DNA of 64,000 nt from Balanoglossus misakiensis (Eukaryota; Hemichordata): positions 7,068,001 through 7,132,000 of the forward strand of contig CM082589.2 of the NCBI GenBank assembly GCA_040954595.2, given 5' to 3'. The position numbers were made by a program, and so were the translations under genes. Below the pieces are notes generated by a model. That model was not told the DNA's origin and ran no database searches. It saw only the letters and a list, made by a program, of their open reading frames with translations. This document shows, one piece after another, positions 36,722 through 48,490 of the stretch; the stretch's first letter is position 1, and the number at the start of each line of letters is the position of its first letter.

Positions 36722-38959
36722 TCACTGTGCAAACACACTGATGCAGTGGTTTCCAAAGTCGACCACTGCCACTTTGCAAGGCACATCCTTGGTCAGAGCA
36801 AGACCGACAGGCAACTGGATACCATCCTTTGCCTCTGCAATGCAGGAGATGAATCTGCCCTGGCTGTCGAATTTCTGTACTCGTTGGTTTCCCTGGTCGG
36901 AGACGTAGACATGGCCATCTGCATCTGTGATGACACACACAGGTAAGTTCAAGCTACCAGGAGCTGAACCAAAGTCACCAAATAGGTACAACACCTGCCT
37001 GAGGTCGACACTAAACACCTGGACACGATGGTTGATCATGTCAGGTACAACTGCCATACCTTCACTATTAACAGCCAAGAAACAAGGCCTGTTAAATTCC
37101 CCCGGTGCAGTGCCGCCGTATCTTCCAGAGACTGCAATGTACTGACCCTGCTGTGTGTACTTTCTGACACAGTGTGTTGTTTTATCTGTGTCATCGCCCT
37201 TCCCATCGTAATCTGTGACATAAACACTGCTATCTCTAGGGCTGATGGCAATTCCTCGGGGGGATTTCAGTTCCGGGTGTCTGATACATCGAAGTACACG
37301 TCCATCTTCATCACTGACAACTATTTGGCTGTTACCATAGTCCGTCATGAAGTATTCATCATCGGCTGATATTGCCACATCCGTCGACATGAAAGGCCTC
37401 TCAAACTGTGGAAACGAGAAACTCCGCTTGTAGTTCCCGTCCATGCCAATGATTTGCACTCGACCATTTCCGTAGTCTGACGTGACAAAGTCTCCGTGTC
37501 TGTTGATGGTTGTCCCAGTTGGGTAATTGAACTGTCCTCGTCCACTTCCATATCCGCCAATTCTTCTCACCAGCCCCTTTTTGACAGAAATGTCAAAAGG
37601 GGATCTTGGTACTTGCTGGTTACCGATAGTCACACCAACTTGATGTCTACCTGCCATCAGACCGTGCACAGTCACCACGTGTGAACCATCTCTGTTGTCA
37701 GTGACTTTGATGTCTTGCAGGGAGCCGTCTGGTCGTCTGATCTTGGCCTTGATATCTTGATGTATCGTTATCTGCTTACCTTTCCCATTTCTGGTTCTGA
37801 TGATCAGATTAGTAGAGTCGCCAGTCCAGAGTTGTCGGGTTATGTTTTCAATGGTGCAGTGAGGTACAGATACTTCTGATCCAAGCGATCCCAGCATACC
37901 ATGCTCTTGGCGATTGGCAGAAGGATGAAAAGTGATGAAGTCGGTACTTGGTGGCGCCCTTATTTCCATGGTGGCAAGCTCTCCAATACGGCGTAGTAGT
38001 TCTTGTTTGGAAGACAGGAGCTGCGATGGGTTCCCATGATCCCTAAGTGTTTCGATGTGAGAGCACATGCTGGAAAATTTGCCCTGTTTGAGTTCTGCTT
38101 CATCGAGGTGGGCTTCGGTGGCCTTTAGGGTCAGACTGTAGCTTGTCTTCAGTTCTTCCGCCAGCCTACTCTCTTCCCTACGCACCATTCGTACCGTCTC
38201 GTCTGCTTTCACTTTCACTCTCTCCTCTTCTTCCCTGTACCGCTCATTGCACTTGTCTCTGTTTTCTCTGGCCAACGCCTTGCATCTCTTGGCTTCCTCT
38301 TCCTTGATCCTGAACCCGCTCATCATCTCTGCCAGCTGCTTGGCGAACTCATCAGCAGCATCTTGAAGATCTCTGTGGACGTGTTCGGGAATGCGGTGCT
38401 TTACTACAATGCAGTCTGAACACACAGGCACCTGGCAGGTTTCGCAGTGAAACTTGACCACGTTGTCAGGATGGGCGCTGCAGTACACTTTATTATGCAG
38501 CAGAAGACTGGAAGAGGTGGCTTCACTGTATTCAGTCAGGGTCAAAATCTTATGGCCTCTTGTTATCGGGGTACTTTTGTGCGGTCTTGTACATGTTGGG
38601 CAGAAATTCACGCAACAATCAACGCACCTGTGAGAAGCGACATTATCCTCACACCCAGCGCAAAGTCCAGGGGCGGTATCTGCTGTCCTTCGCTGCACAA
38701 TGTCGATCAGCGACTGGATGAAGAAATTGCCCTTCAGGTCTTTCACTCCACCTGCAGGTATTGGGAACTGTGCACCACAAGTGGGACAGTCCAACCTGCC
38801 CGTCTTGTTCACAAGTTTCGCCAGACACGGTTCACAGTAGGTGTGATTACATAGCAGAAGTTTCGGCTTGTTGTATCGTTCCAGACAGATTGAACAACAC
38901 AGCTCTTCGTCAATTTCCTCAAGGATTTTGTCAGATTTTGAAGGAGTTGCTGAAGCCAT
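36722..38959 (-). CDS. Intronless TRIM-NHL E3 ubiquitin ligase-like protein (RING, two B-boxes, coiled coil, filamin, NHL)
   Basis: Single ORF of 745 residues. A RING finger spans about residues 21-64 (CCSICLERYN ... CNHTYCEPC ... CPTC). Two B-box-type zinc sites follow at about 100-130 (CAGCEDNVASHRCVDC) and 158-192 (CSAHPDNVVKFHCETC). A Lys/Glu/Arg-rich coiled coil covers about 200-330, a filamin-type Ig repeat about 375-460 (GRHQVGVTIGNQQVPRSPFD), and six NHL blades 465-745 (e.g. LPVCVITDADGHVYVSDQGN). The family ubiquitinates proteins and, through NHL, can bind RNA or substrates. The domain order resembles TRIM2/TRIM3/TRIM71, and two B-boxes plus filamin is the TRIM71/LIN-41 plan. Orthology is not claimed, because invertebrate deuterostomes have many lineage-specific TRIM-NHL genes. 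The absence of introns suggests retroposition or expansion. Confidence 0.9.
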   Translation of the reverse strand: MASATPSKSDKILEEIDEELCCSICLERYNKPKLLLCNHTYCEPCLAKLVNKTGRLDCPTCGAQFPIPAGGVKDLKGNFFIQSLIDIVQRRTADTAPGLCAGCEDNVASHRCVDCCVNFCPTCTRPHKSTPITRGHKILTLTEYSEATSSSLLLHNKVYCSAHPDNVVKFHCETCQVPVCSDCIVVKHRIPEHVHRDLQDAADEFAKQLAEMMSGFRIKEEEAKRCKALARENRDKCNERYREEEERVKVKADETVRMVRREESRLAEELKTSYSLTLKATEAHLDEAELKQGKFSSMCSHIETLRDHGNPSQLLSSKQELLRRIGELATMEIRAPPSTDFITFHPSANRQEHGMLGSLGSEVSVPHCTIENITRQLWTGDSTNLIIRTRNGKGKQITIHQDIKAKIRRPDGSLQDIKVTDNRDGSHVVTVHGLMAGRHQVGVTIGNQQVPRSPFDISVKKGLVRRIGGYGSGRGQFNYPTGTTINRHGDFVTSDYGNGRVQIIGMDGNYKRSFSFPQFERPFMSTDVAISADDEYFMTDYGNSQIVVSDEDGRVLRCIRHPELKSPRGIAISPRDSSVYVTDYDGKGDDTDKTTHCVRKYTQQGQYIAVSGRYGGTAPGEFNRPCFLAVNSEGMAVVPDMINHRVQVFSVDLRQVLYLFGDFGSAPGSLNLPVCVITDADGHVYVSDQGNQRVQKFDSQGRFISCIAEAKDGIQLPVGLALTKDVPCKVAVVDFGNHCISVFAQ

Positions 38960-40424
38960 ATCTGTCGTACTAAATGTGCTGAAACTTGATGTTTGCCGAG
39001 AGATATTATTTGCAGTAAGACTCTCTGGGTAGTGACACCCTTGTATGCCTGCCGACCACCTATGTACCTGTCTATTTATTTACTTTCGCTTTGCATGGCC
39101 TGTTAAGTATACAAGTCCAACCCATAATTCTGTGCTTTGTCCATAGAGTTGAGGAGCTTAGCATTCCACAGAAGGGTAATTCTACGAATTGTTTATGCTG
39201 CCTACATAGTGGCCTTTTATCCTATTGTTGGCAGATTGGGAATTGGATATACTAAATGGGTCGGTTGGTGCCATATATGGGCATGTTGTCAGGAACGATT
39301 AAAAGAAGCGAATTTGGTAATATATGTATTACGGTAATTGCAATATGGCGGTTGTATGATAGAGTAGACCCCGTGTTGAGCGAGATATGAATAGAATGAT
39401 ATGATCAGCCGTGAAGAATGACAGACTAACCCAGCGTACAGGTCTGTGTGTTCGCGGCGTTACACACGTACGGCCTCCACCACCGCGAACCCACAGACCT
39501 GTATGCAGGGCTAATGATAGCTCTGGACTTATGCGCTGTTTGGGTCTACGCTGCTCTAGACCCAAACAGCGCATAAGTCCAGAGCTAGGCTAATGACAGA
39601 CCAGCCATTCAAGATTTGATTTACAATGTAATACAAGCTACCACATTTTTCAGTAAATGAGTCGATGTCGAATGTCGTTCGGGGTCGCAGAGCGCATGCC
39701 GTGCATTTTGATAGACACATGACGCACCCTGCACAGGAGGACTGATTAACAGACCACGCATTCTCCAACATAGGTCAAACGAGGGCGTACCCATGGAAAT
39801 GGTGTTTCCCCTGTACATTGTATCATACTGGTTGTACGGCGTGAGATTTTGTTTCCACTGTACTGATATTGTAATACATGTAGGCTATCATTTCAACAGA
39901 TATTCACACTCATGGAGTGAAAGAAATTTTATTACGCTAATTACACGTAGCCCACTATCGGGTACCAAATACTATAGAATTCAGAAGGCAAAGTGAAGCC
40001 AAAACTGCGTTACAGTCACCAATTATTTTCCCAAACACTTTAAGAAAGTCCCACTCAGAAAAAAAACGATCCTCAGTCTGTACAAATTGTATAAAGTACA
40101 ATGGTATTACTATTATTGTTACAAAAGCTAAAACCGAAAGCGAGTCTGCCGCGAAATATGTTCTCGTGGTGAGGGTGTGCAAAAAGCATGGACTATTTCA
40201 ATGAATTGATTACATAAAGAATGTTGATAGCATAGTTTGCTAATTTTGTCATATACTTTCCGTATCTTCAAATTGGGTGTTGACAGGTGCTCTGGTAACC
40301 CAAGATTCATATATGCGACAAAGTAACACAGACAAGCAACTGTGACGTTTTTTTAAATCTTTAATACGCAGTTAGGCTAATGAACTTTTACACTAGGCCT
40401 CCAGGCCTATCGGTACTTCCATTT
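38960..40424. other. Intergenic between TRIM-NHL (5' side) and TRPC (3' side)
   Basis: No coding exon found. Contains two adjacent hairpins (39439-39501 and 39519-39586). On the minus strand ATTAAA at 40360-40365 is a possible poly(A) signal for the TRPC gene 60 bp after its stop codon. The 5' UTR/promoter of the TRIM gene should be near 38960-39120. Confidence 0.5.
39439..39586. repeat. Two adjacent hairpins, one a perfect ~30-bp-arm palindrome
   Basis: 39519-39586: AGCTCTGGACTTATGCGCTG arm and exact complement around 'tacgctgctcta'. 39439-39501: 'caggtctgtgtgttcgcgg' and 'ccgcgaacccacagacctg'. Both are bordered by 'gctaatga'. Confidence 0.85.
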
Positions 40425-43400
40425 TTATCCATTGCCGTCGTCGCCGCTTGAATCGCCAGCGAATCGGATATCTTCCTCATCTTCTTCAGAGAAGGCGTGC
40501 ATGAACGTCTCGGGCCGGATCGGCAGAAACTTCTCAGCATCGGCAATGGCTGTCTTCAAGGAAGCCGTCAGGTTCATGGGTTCGTCTTGGCCGACATCTT
40601 GGTCGTCGCACACAGCGCCCTCTATGTTTTTCATCGTGGAGGTCAAGCTATCCAACGTTGACACGACGTCGTACTTGAAATCGAACATGTTCTGCTTCAG
40701 TTTCAGCATCGTCGGGTCATCTTTGTCTTCCTGCAGCAGCTTGTCAAAGACGTATCGATCGGTGATCTTCTGTGTCAACGCCTGAAAAAATGAACGCCAT
40801 CAGACGATTAGTCTCGGTTACCCAGACCCCTCTGCTTCTTTCTGGAGTGCCCAACGGAAGAAGCAGAGGGGTCTGGGTAACCGAGACTAATTTTGACCGT
40901 GCTATGTCATCTTAGGAGTGAACCATTTTATTTCTAAATGGGGGGGGGGGGGTGAGGCTTGTTTTGGGAAAAAATGTTGGCAGTTAACTTCCATTTTTTT
41001 CACCCAGAAAAATATGGTTTACCATAAAATACTCAAATCGAAACATGTATCATCGATTTTTCACAACTTACCCGGTATTCCGAGTCTATGCTTCCTTTGG
41101 GGAGTAACTGCAATGTAAATATCATCGGTTTAAGCTAAATCTTTTGGTTTGAGTCAGCACTGATATAGACAGACACATACATCTGACGGTAGTCTAGTAC
41201 CTAGCCGTATTTTGTCCGCTAAGTGGACAAAATACGGCTAGATTACTAGACTAATCTGACGGATACAAACAGGCAAACAAAATGGCTGACCACGGTTTGA
41301 CCGTGGACTGAATAACAAACTGACTATCACTTACCATTAAGCTATTAAAAACCATGCACTGACTGATCGATTGCGAAACAAACAAAAACTGCATGGGAAT
41401 TATTGATGAATAACAATTAAATACCGATGTTTATGACTGATATCTTAGAGGTGAAGACATAGTGAATACAATCAGTTCTGGGCGATGTTTGTAAACCAAA
41501 CCTTTTCTTTCTTTACTTTTTGCTTGATCAACTTCCCAGCACAGGGAATGATTTGCAGCAGGTTGAATGGGGGCGCTAGCGCGGCAGTGTCCTCCAGGAA
41601 GTACAACCAGAGAAGGGATCTTGCATACTTCCATTCCATGTCTGCATCGCCCTGCAAATAAAACATAGGGAGACATTCATCCCGGGGGTCACACACACAC
41701 ACAATAGTGAACCCCAATTTGAAGCCCACATTCTCAACCCTGTTCACTATACATGTAATAATTAATTTTTACTGTGTGTTAGACGTACTGATTACCATGG
41801 AAACCAAACAAGCGCGTCACGTGATTCCTACCTCGATTCGTTGGTACGTGTGACTCATCATTGCGATGAGCACGTTCATCAAGACGAGGACGGCGACCAC
41901 GTGGTACAGCGCGAACAGGATGTTGGCCACGGCCTCGGTGAACCAGAGGCGTGGCCAGCCGTCGTCTCCCGCTTGCAAGCTAGAGGTGTGGACCATCCCG
42001 AACAGTGTCCAGAACAGCGTGATGATGGAACGAGGTATACTGTGGAAGGGACACATAGAATCAGACAGTGGCATGTGCAGATGTGCCAAGGTGGGGGGGG
42101 GGGGGGCTTCAGAAAGATTATAGTCCCTCACACCTTTCAAGTGTGTGAGGAGTCGTTGAAGACAAATAAAACCAGGTATGAACTGAATGTCCTCGCGTGA
42201 TACAGAAAATGGATCACGCGATCACGAAGGCAGGACTCAGCGTACGCAGTTGACCAGTTATAGCGAAATTTAACAGTGCTTGTCATTCGAACATAGAGCC
42301 AGTGTAGCAAGGCTGATCGAAATCTGATCGTCCGTTCTTAAGATATCGTGCCTACAGACAGAGAGAAACATACATACAGAAGAGGCGATAACATTACCTC
42401 GCTATCACGCGAGGTAAAAAGGTGCTCACCGTCACTATTCATATTGCAGAATTAGAAAGGTGGCGTTCTGGGATATTCAACTAGAAATGTCAGAGTTCAA
42501 TCTAATATAAATGTAACGTATCACCAATTGGATAAAGATAAGCTTATACAGCAGAGGAAGACAGAACGAGTGCACAAGCTGTATAATTGGTCTTTGCTTT
42601 GTTGATGTATTGAATCGAGCGCATGAATTTTAAGCTGCTGGTGGTGCTCAGGTGTCGGCTGACTTACCTTGTATACATGTGCTCTGAACAATCTGTGTTG
42701 GGACTACATTGCACTTTATTGTACAAATAGAACAGTTGGTGCATGCCGACGGAAAAGGCAAACAGCACCACAGAAAATATGACCAGAAATTTGCAAATGT
42801 CGCTTCCCATGCGCCCGAAGGATATCTGCATTGGACCGATCTGAAAGTGGACAACTGTCATTCTGGCCAGCCTGAGGAAGCTCAAGACTTTGGCCACGGC
42901 TAAGATGCCTTCCGCTAACAGGAACGGATGTGTTGACGCCATTGACGAAAAGGGGGCACTCAGCTTACTGCGGGGCTTACCCCCCTCCCCGCGGTTGTGG
43001 AAACGACTCACGGCGCGGCGAACCCGAGCACTTTCTTGTTGGCGCGACTCTCCGGGGACTTCGCCCTCCACGTTCTTTAATGTGCATTCGAGACTTCCCA
43101 GATCCCGAAGATCTGTCACCAAGCTGCCTGCCTGGGCCAAGTTCTCGAACGTGTACTGCCGGAACGTGTCGTTACTACTGCAGTTGATGGACAGCAGATT
43201 CCGGGACTCCCCTCCGTCAAGTGACGCGTTCCTCAGCGTCGCCACAGCAACAGTGGGCAATCCATCGACATCTGCGCCGTAATACACCTGTTAACATGAA
43301 TACAGTGACGAATTATGCAAATTACTTGCGCCTTGCTGGACTGAAAGCAACATGGCGTGTACTAACCACGCTCTCGAATTTATCCGTTATGATTGTCGTA

Positions 43401-46400
43401 CACAATATCGGAGCCCATGTGAACAGTTCATTTTCTGCGGCGTACAATGGGTTTCGGGAACCAAGTCTTTCTTTCATGACGCCGTTCATTTTCTGTGCCC
43501 CGCGCAAATTCTTCAAGTTCTGGCTGCGTTGGAAATTGGTAAAAACTGAACAGCGTGGCGTGTTGTGAATGCTGATGGCATACCTTGGGACAGAGATATA
43601 CAAGCGAGGTTCCGCGAGCAGGGGATGAAATAAGGTTAGTACATATGTTAACCCCTGTGCGGAAAGTACCGGGGTTCGGATTAACGTGTGTTTGTATAGT
43701 TGTTTATTTGGGAGTGGTCGTCGTGCATAATGACTGTGTACATGTAATTGATCTCATGTACATAGAAAATAATTGAACCACACTTTACACTTCCACGCGA
43801 TTGACAGCTCTTTGAATGGCGTGGTTATTGCTTCCCAGGGACGCTTCTGAAAAGCACTGAAACCAGATTTCTCCCTAAATCATCGTTGTTTCAAAAGCTC
43901 GTGTACTTTTTCGTCGATAACTTTATGTTGTGTGTGTTAACAAAGCCAACTACTGTCGTTGTGTGGTGTAATTCTTTATGCTTGGACCTGTTTGGGCCGA
44001 TTTTCATAGAGCCAAGATCGTTGGTGTTGTACTGTTGTCAGTTAAACGGCATTAAGATTCGCCACTGATTTGGGGGGCCTTTTATACCCAGCACCGGGGT
44101 TTAATTAAGTTGTTCTTTTATATATAAAAAGCACTTGCAGGTGTTGAAGGTGTTCAGAATATTAATACTTCTCAGTGCTCCTATGTTCCACGTGAGAAAA
44201 TGCAAAAACACTTACCATAATCCCAGCGTATACGCGCAAAGCAATCCATGACCAGTAGAGTCCGAGTGTGAACAGATCGAACAACTTGGCCTGTTTGTTA
44301 AAAGCCAAATAGCGTCCCCTTTTGCACCAAATTTCGTGAATCTCAGACCACGTGAAAGCTGCATCGTGAAAGATAACATGGTGACGTTTTCAAAGTGAGA
44401 TAATGTATGTGCAGTGAAATCTGAGAGTGAAAATTCTTGAAGATGCCATCTTTGTGGGTTCTTTTAAGTCGGCTACAACATTGGCAAACGGAACAGGCGC
44501 GTGTGGTTATATTGCAAGAACTTCCTACCTGCTATCCACAGGAATATTAGGATTTCGATGGTAGTAGGAAAGAGCGATATGATGACGTCACCGCCACTTT
44601 CCCATACTCTTCCTCGGTTGTCCACGAACATCTCCAGAGCCAAAAGTAGCAGAAATATCAACAGCGACGACACGTGACAAACGAATCGGACATAGGGGAC
44701 CTTCAGTAGCTGGCCAGGATATAAACCACCGGCGAAAACGTAGCAAAGCGAGAGAATCGGGTAGCACACGGCAAACAAACACGACAGCAAGAACGTCCGA
44801 GCGCTGCTGAAGTTTTTCCAGTGCGACAGGCCGTTGTACCATTTTTCCACTAAAAACTGCTGACAGTGTGAGTGTGCAACGAACTGGGTAGAAAACAAGT
44901 GGTGGTTTAGCATGCACGTTGGAGTCACAAAGAAATAGCGGAGGCATACTTTCCCCAAAGCTAGACATAACCATTAAGGGGACAAAGTCTCTCTCTCGCT
45001 GCCCTTTTTCCATTGATTAAGTTTGATACAAGACACTGTTTATGTTATTCTACATGTGGATATATATAGTGAATCAACGTTAAATAATGAAATAACAATG
45101 ACCAAATGTCTTTCTCAAAGCTAGACATAAACCATAAAAATTTAATGACAAAATATGTCAAATTTTCAACATAACCGTTCGATAATGACACAATAACAGC
45201 CAAATAATCAAATACTAGCAATAGCATAGGTGACATAAGTTCTAAATAAGACGTACATCAAGTTAATTAATTTTCTATACTGAGCAAAAAATGCACATCA
45301 GATATTGATAAACTCAGTATCAAAACATACCTTCTTCTGACTATATCTAATAGCTGTACCGATTTTTGCGGTGTTCTTCTTTCGACCGGAGCAATTAGTC
45401 ATCAGTAACTGCTGTTCTGCGCTGTCCTTGACGTAATTCAGCAAATTGGCGGCAAAGTCTTCGCAATTCCGCGCCATTTCTGTGTACTCGGCGCGGAATT
45501 CGAAATCTTGGACGCTCAGTTTCCGCATACTGTGACTCAGCGTGAAGGCGTCTTTGAACGGATCTTCGCTGGTCAGGCAGAGGCACGCCTCGCTCGTGAT
45601 TGCCCGGTAGATGTTGATCGTGCCGATGGAGTGCTCGAGGGAAAACTCCCGCGTCTTGAAGTTGAACGATTCGGGCAGTGGGATGTGGGCGCCATGATCC
45701 AGCAGAACTTTCAAGATGGCGTAGTTGTTCTGATGGGCGGCCAAGATGGCCGGCGTCATGTCTGCATGGAAGTCGTCGTTCGTGGCATGACACGCCAATC
45801 CATCCTGAAAGGAAAGGGTTTCGTCTATATTGTTCAAATTTAGCAGCGAATTAAAGTTAAAATACTATATTAACGTCAAACCCGACCAACTAAAGCGTTT
45901 ACATAACATGTGACATCCGCGCAGACGACAATTTTTGAAGTATACTTACCGGAAGTAGATGTCTTTGCTCCAGGCCTTGACAAATGATTTCCACTGCCGG
46001 AAGCATCTGAATATGAACAGCCCTCAGCAATATATCGCCAAGTTCTACAGCTTGGTGGTTTACCAATAGCTCCAGAATTACTACAAAAGATGAACGAGAG
46101 AGCATTTCATTGCAACACGCAAATTATATTAATTTTAACGGTCTATTAAAAAGATGTCTTCAGCTCTTCGGATTCGAGTGAACAAACGACGTAATGCTCT
46201 CAAACTTAGTTCTATGAAAACGTAGCGTTTTTGTAGACTTGCTCCAAGTCTATGGGCTTCATTATGTGTAGGGAACGCTTGGTCGACGCTACCCGAAACC
46301 AACAGCTCAGTCCCAAATTCGGAACTCACCCCACTACCAAAAACACGCCCAAGGCAAGCATCCACGCAAAAAGTATTTAAATTATTTATTAAGACAAAAA

Positions 46401-47612
46401 AAACCACCGAAAACACAAAAAGTATTGAGATTTAAAAATCACCAATCGACTAGTGGGCTAGTCTAGGATAAAAAGTTCTCATGCTCTCTTGATGATAAAG
46501 ATTGGTTTAGTCGCTCGTAAAAAGACACAAATCCATTCACATTAGGGATTAAGAGATTAACAGAAGAAATTGACATTCGCTTCGACTTGATAGGAGAATT
46601 AAAAGGGAATAATCCGGGTAGTACGCACCTCGAAAATCAAAACATTTTACTCAAATTTTCCTCAAGTCATCTTTAGATTATTCTTTCTTAACGAAATAAA
46701 CTTTTGGCAATGAATTTTTATGAAAAAGATGGTGAAACCCTTTCTTTAAAAATGTTTCACTTTTGTACAGCATGGAATGAAAATGTTTTGGGGACTATTG
46801 TTTTTCTGAAATTCCGTCCCTGAGTTGCGTATCACCCAAAGGACAATACACTAACAATCAGTTATTACAGGATTAAACTCAAGGGCACCTTCATAGCAAC
46901 TTTTTATCCTATAATGTTCATAAACCCTTCCATATAATTACTTAATTAACAGGTAAATGATGACATGCAATTTGAAGGCGTCATAAAATTCATCAAAATA
47001 AGATTCGGGATATGTTCATTTTCGGAAGTTGGTAGACGCTTTGAACAACAAGGATTAGTCATTTTAAAGATCTTGTCATTACTTTTTTTCAGTATTTTTC
47101 TTCCATATGCCAGCTTCCACAAATTAACTGAAATCTTTGAAACTGCGTTGGCATTTTTGAAAGTTTACTTGTTTTCAGTAAAAATATTAGAATTGCAGTT
47201 TGTAAACTAAAATGGTCAAGAATAACAATGAAATGTAAGCTATTTTCCAGATCTTATCACAAAGTTCTAGAAGTTCCAATCGCGTTAACAAATTTTACCT
47301 TTACTGTACATAGAAGTTATGAATTTTGAAAGGTCACCCTACAATTCTCTACTATACTGAAACTTAACTTTCGTTGGCTGGAACATTACTTTTAAAGGAT
47401 TACTTACCCAAAGTGCCATTTTGTAAGGCGATCATGAGGGCATTCTTGTCATGTTTGTCCACGCAGTTAACGTTGAAGTATTCCCACCTCTCAAGCGCCA
47501 TCACCAGTCCCGCTTTTTCGCCTCGCTCCACCAGCTCCAGGAATATATTTTCCAGAGCTGCGCGGACGGCTGCAGGGCTCATAACCCGCACTTCTTCAAG
47601 TTCTCCATTCAT
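40425..47612 (-). CDS. TRPC-type (canonical) transient receptor potential cation channel
   Basis: Ten exons (- strand): 47408-47612, 45950-46080, 45331-45804, 44529-44883, 44216-44358, 42668-43287, 41832-42039, 41502-41651, 41072-41107, 40425-40781; consistent phases, 892 residues. ATG 47612 has a good context (CACCATGA); an upstream in-frame ATG at 47732 is less likely. The N-terminus has ankyrin-like repeats (residues ~20-180) and the TRP_2 segment (SSEDPFKDAF-like TSEDPFKDAFTLS). Membrane parts include VSSLLIFLLLLALEMF, EILIFLWIAG, VAKVLSFLRLARM, a GPMQISFGRM S4-S5 linker, the pore LFWTLFGM and S6 VLMNVLIAMMSHTYQ. The TRP-box region is EWKYARSLLWLYFLED. The C-terminus is acidic. It forms plasma-membrane Ca2+/Na+ channels activated downstream of phospholipase C. 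Cysteines in CSPNTDC before the pore recall the TRPC4/5 pair. The S3-S4 loop is ~120 residues, unusually long. Confidence 0.92.
40808..40890. repeat. Hairpin (TTAGTCTCGGTTACCCAGAC)
   Basis: Arms of about 33 bp, nearly perfect, with loop 'tctggagtgcccaacgg'; starts 27 bp upstream (transcript sense) of the last TRPC exon's acceptor. Confidence 0.9.
41190..41254. repeat. Hairpin (TAGTCTAGTACCTAGCCGTA)
   Basis: Arms 'tagtctagtacctagccgta ttttgtcc' and the near-exact complement; in the TRPC intron 41108-41501. Confidence 0.9.
43648..44104. mobile_element. ~450-bp MITE with TTAAACCCCGGTGC termini, copy 2
   Basis: Same family and orientation as 29388-29835, in TRPC intron 5 (43288-44215); ends 'agcaccggggtttaa'. 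Very high identity by eye suggests recent activity. Confidence 0.8.
44976..45081. mobile_element. Half copy of AAAGGGACAAAGTCTCTCTC MITE
   Basis: Only the left half ('ggggacaaagtctctctctcgctgccc' to 'tatatagtgaatcaacgtt') is present, in the TRPC intron between 44883 and 45331. The right half is missing. Confidence 0.7.
46234..46465. mobile_element. ~230-bp element with TAGACTTGC/GCTAGTCTA ends, copy 1
   Basis: In the TRPC intron between 46080 and 47408. Contains 'caagtctatgggcttcatta', 'acgctacccgaaac', 'aaaaagtatt' and ends 'gactagtgggctagtcta'. I see no target duplication for this copy. Confidence 0.8.
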
Positions 47613-48206
47613 GGTGAAGTGAACTTGGACTTGTGACGAACGATTTACGCGATGACACAGCGGCGAGTGCGAGTCTGTGAACTGGCATCGAACAGGAATC
47701 CTGTATGATCTACGCGCTCGACGCAGAGACAAGAAGTGTTACACTCATGTCTGTTATTATGCAAATGAATGCGTGTCATTGTTCAGTATGTAAATGAAGT
47801 CGCCGCCTAAATAATAATATTCTGGCATTGATACTGCTTTTGTCACACATGCATGACTTAGGAAATTCAACACTTGCTATAACCAAGTGAGAAAAAACAG
47901 TACTTTCTAGAAACGTTTCAACCGAGAGATTATTTTTTCATGGAAAAGGATTAGCAATCAAAAGATAATCTTCGAAATTAAAGAAACATTGCCATATATT
48001 AAAGTAATCCGTGCGGTGATTTTTATTCATTGGCAAACTGATTAGTTTGAATTTCAAGTTGGCCATCCAGAAGATTGATGAATCAGTGCCAATAGTGAAG
48101 AAGATTTATTGTTGTACAATGTAATTGTAAAATATTGCATTATCAAAGTGATGTATGTTCCATAATAACACAGCTCGCCCGTCGCGTCTTTGCTGTCACG
48201 TTATAT

Positions 48207-48263
48207 AAGGCAGATTTATTAGCAACAGTTCTAGGCTAGAACTGTTGCTAATAAATCTGCCTT
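48207..48263. repeat. 57-bp hairpin (AAGGCAGATTTATTAGCAAC)
   Basis: Near-perfect arms 'aaggcagatttattagcaac agttcta' and complement; it directly abuts a transposon insertion at 48264. Confidence 0.9.
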
Positions 48264-48490
48264 TAGACTAGCCCACTAGTCGCTTGGTGATTTTTAAATC
48301 TCAATACTTTTCGTGTTTTCGGTGGTTGTTTGTCTTAATAAATAATTTCAATACTTTTTGCGTGCATGCTTGCCTTGAGCGTGTTTTTGGTAGTGAGGCG
48401 AGTTTCGAATTTGGGACTGAGCTTGTGGTTTCGGGTAGCGTCGACGCGTTCCCTACACATAATGAAGCCCACAGACTTGGAGCAAGTCTA
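48264..48490. mobile_element. ~230-bp element with TAGACTTGC/GCTAGTCTA ends, copy 2 (inverted)
   Basis: Reverse orientation. Flanked by a perfect 9-bp direct repeat ATCTGCCTT (48255-48263 and 48491-48499), the expected footprint of a Mutator-like or other 9-bp-duplicating transposase. Confidence 0.9.

Noticed and set aside
47613-47732. Upstream in-frame ATG for the TRPC protein at 47732
   Set aside because: The added 40 residues are basic and unlike TRPC N-termini, while the ATG at 47612 has a strong CACCATG context; kept only as an alternative.
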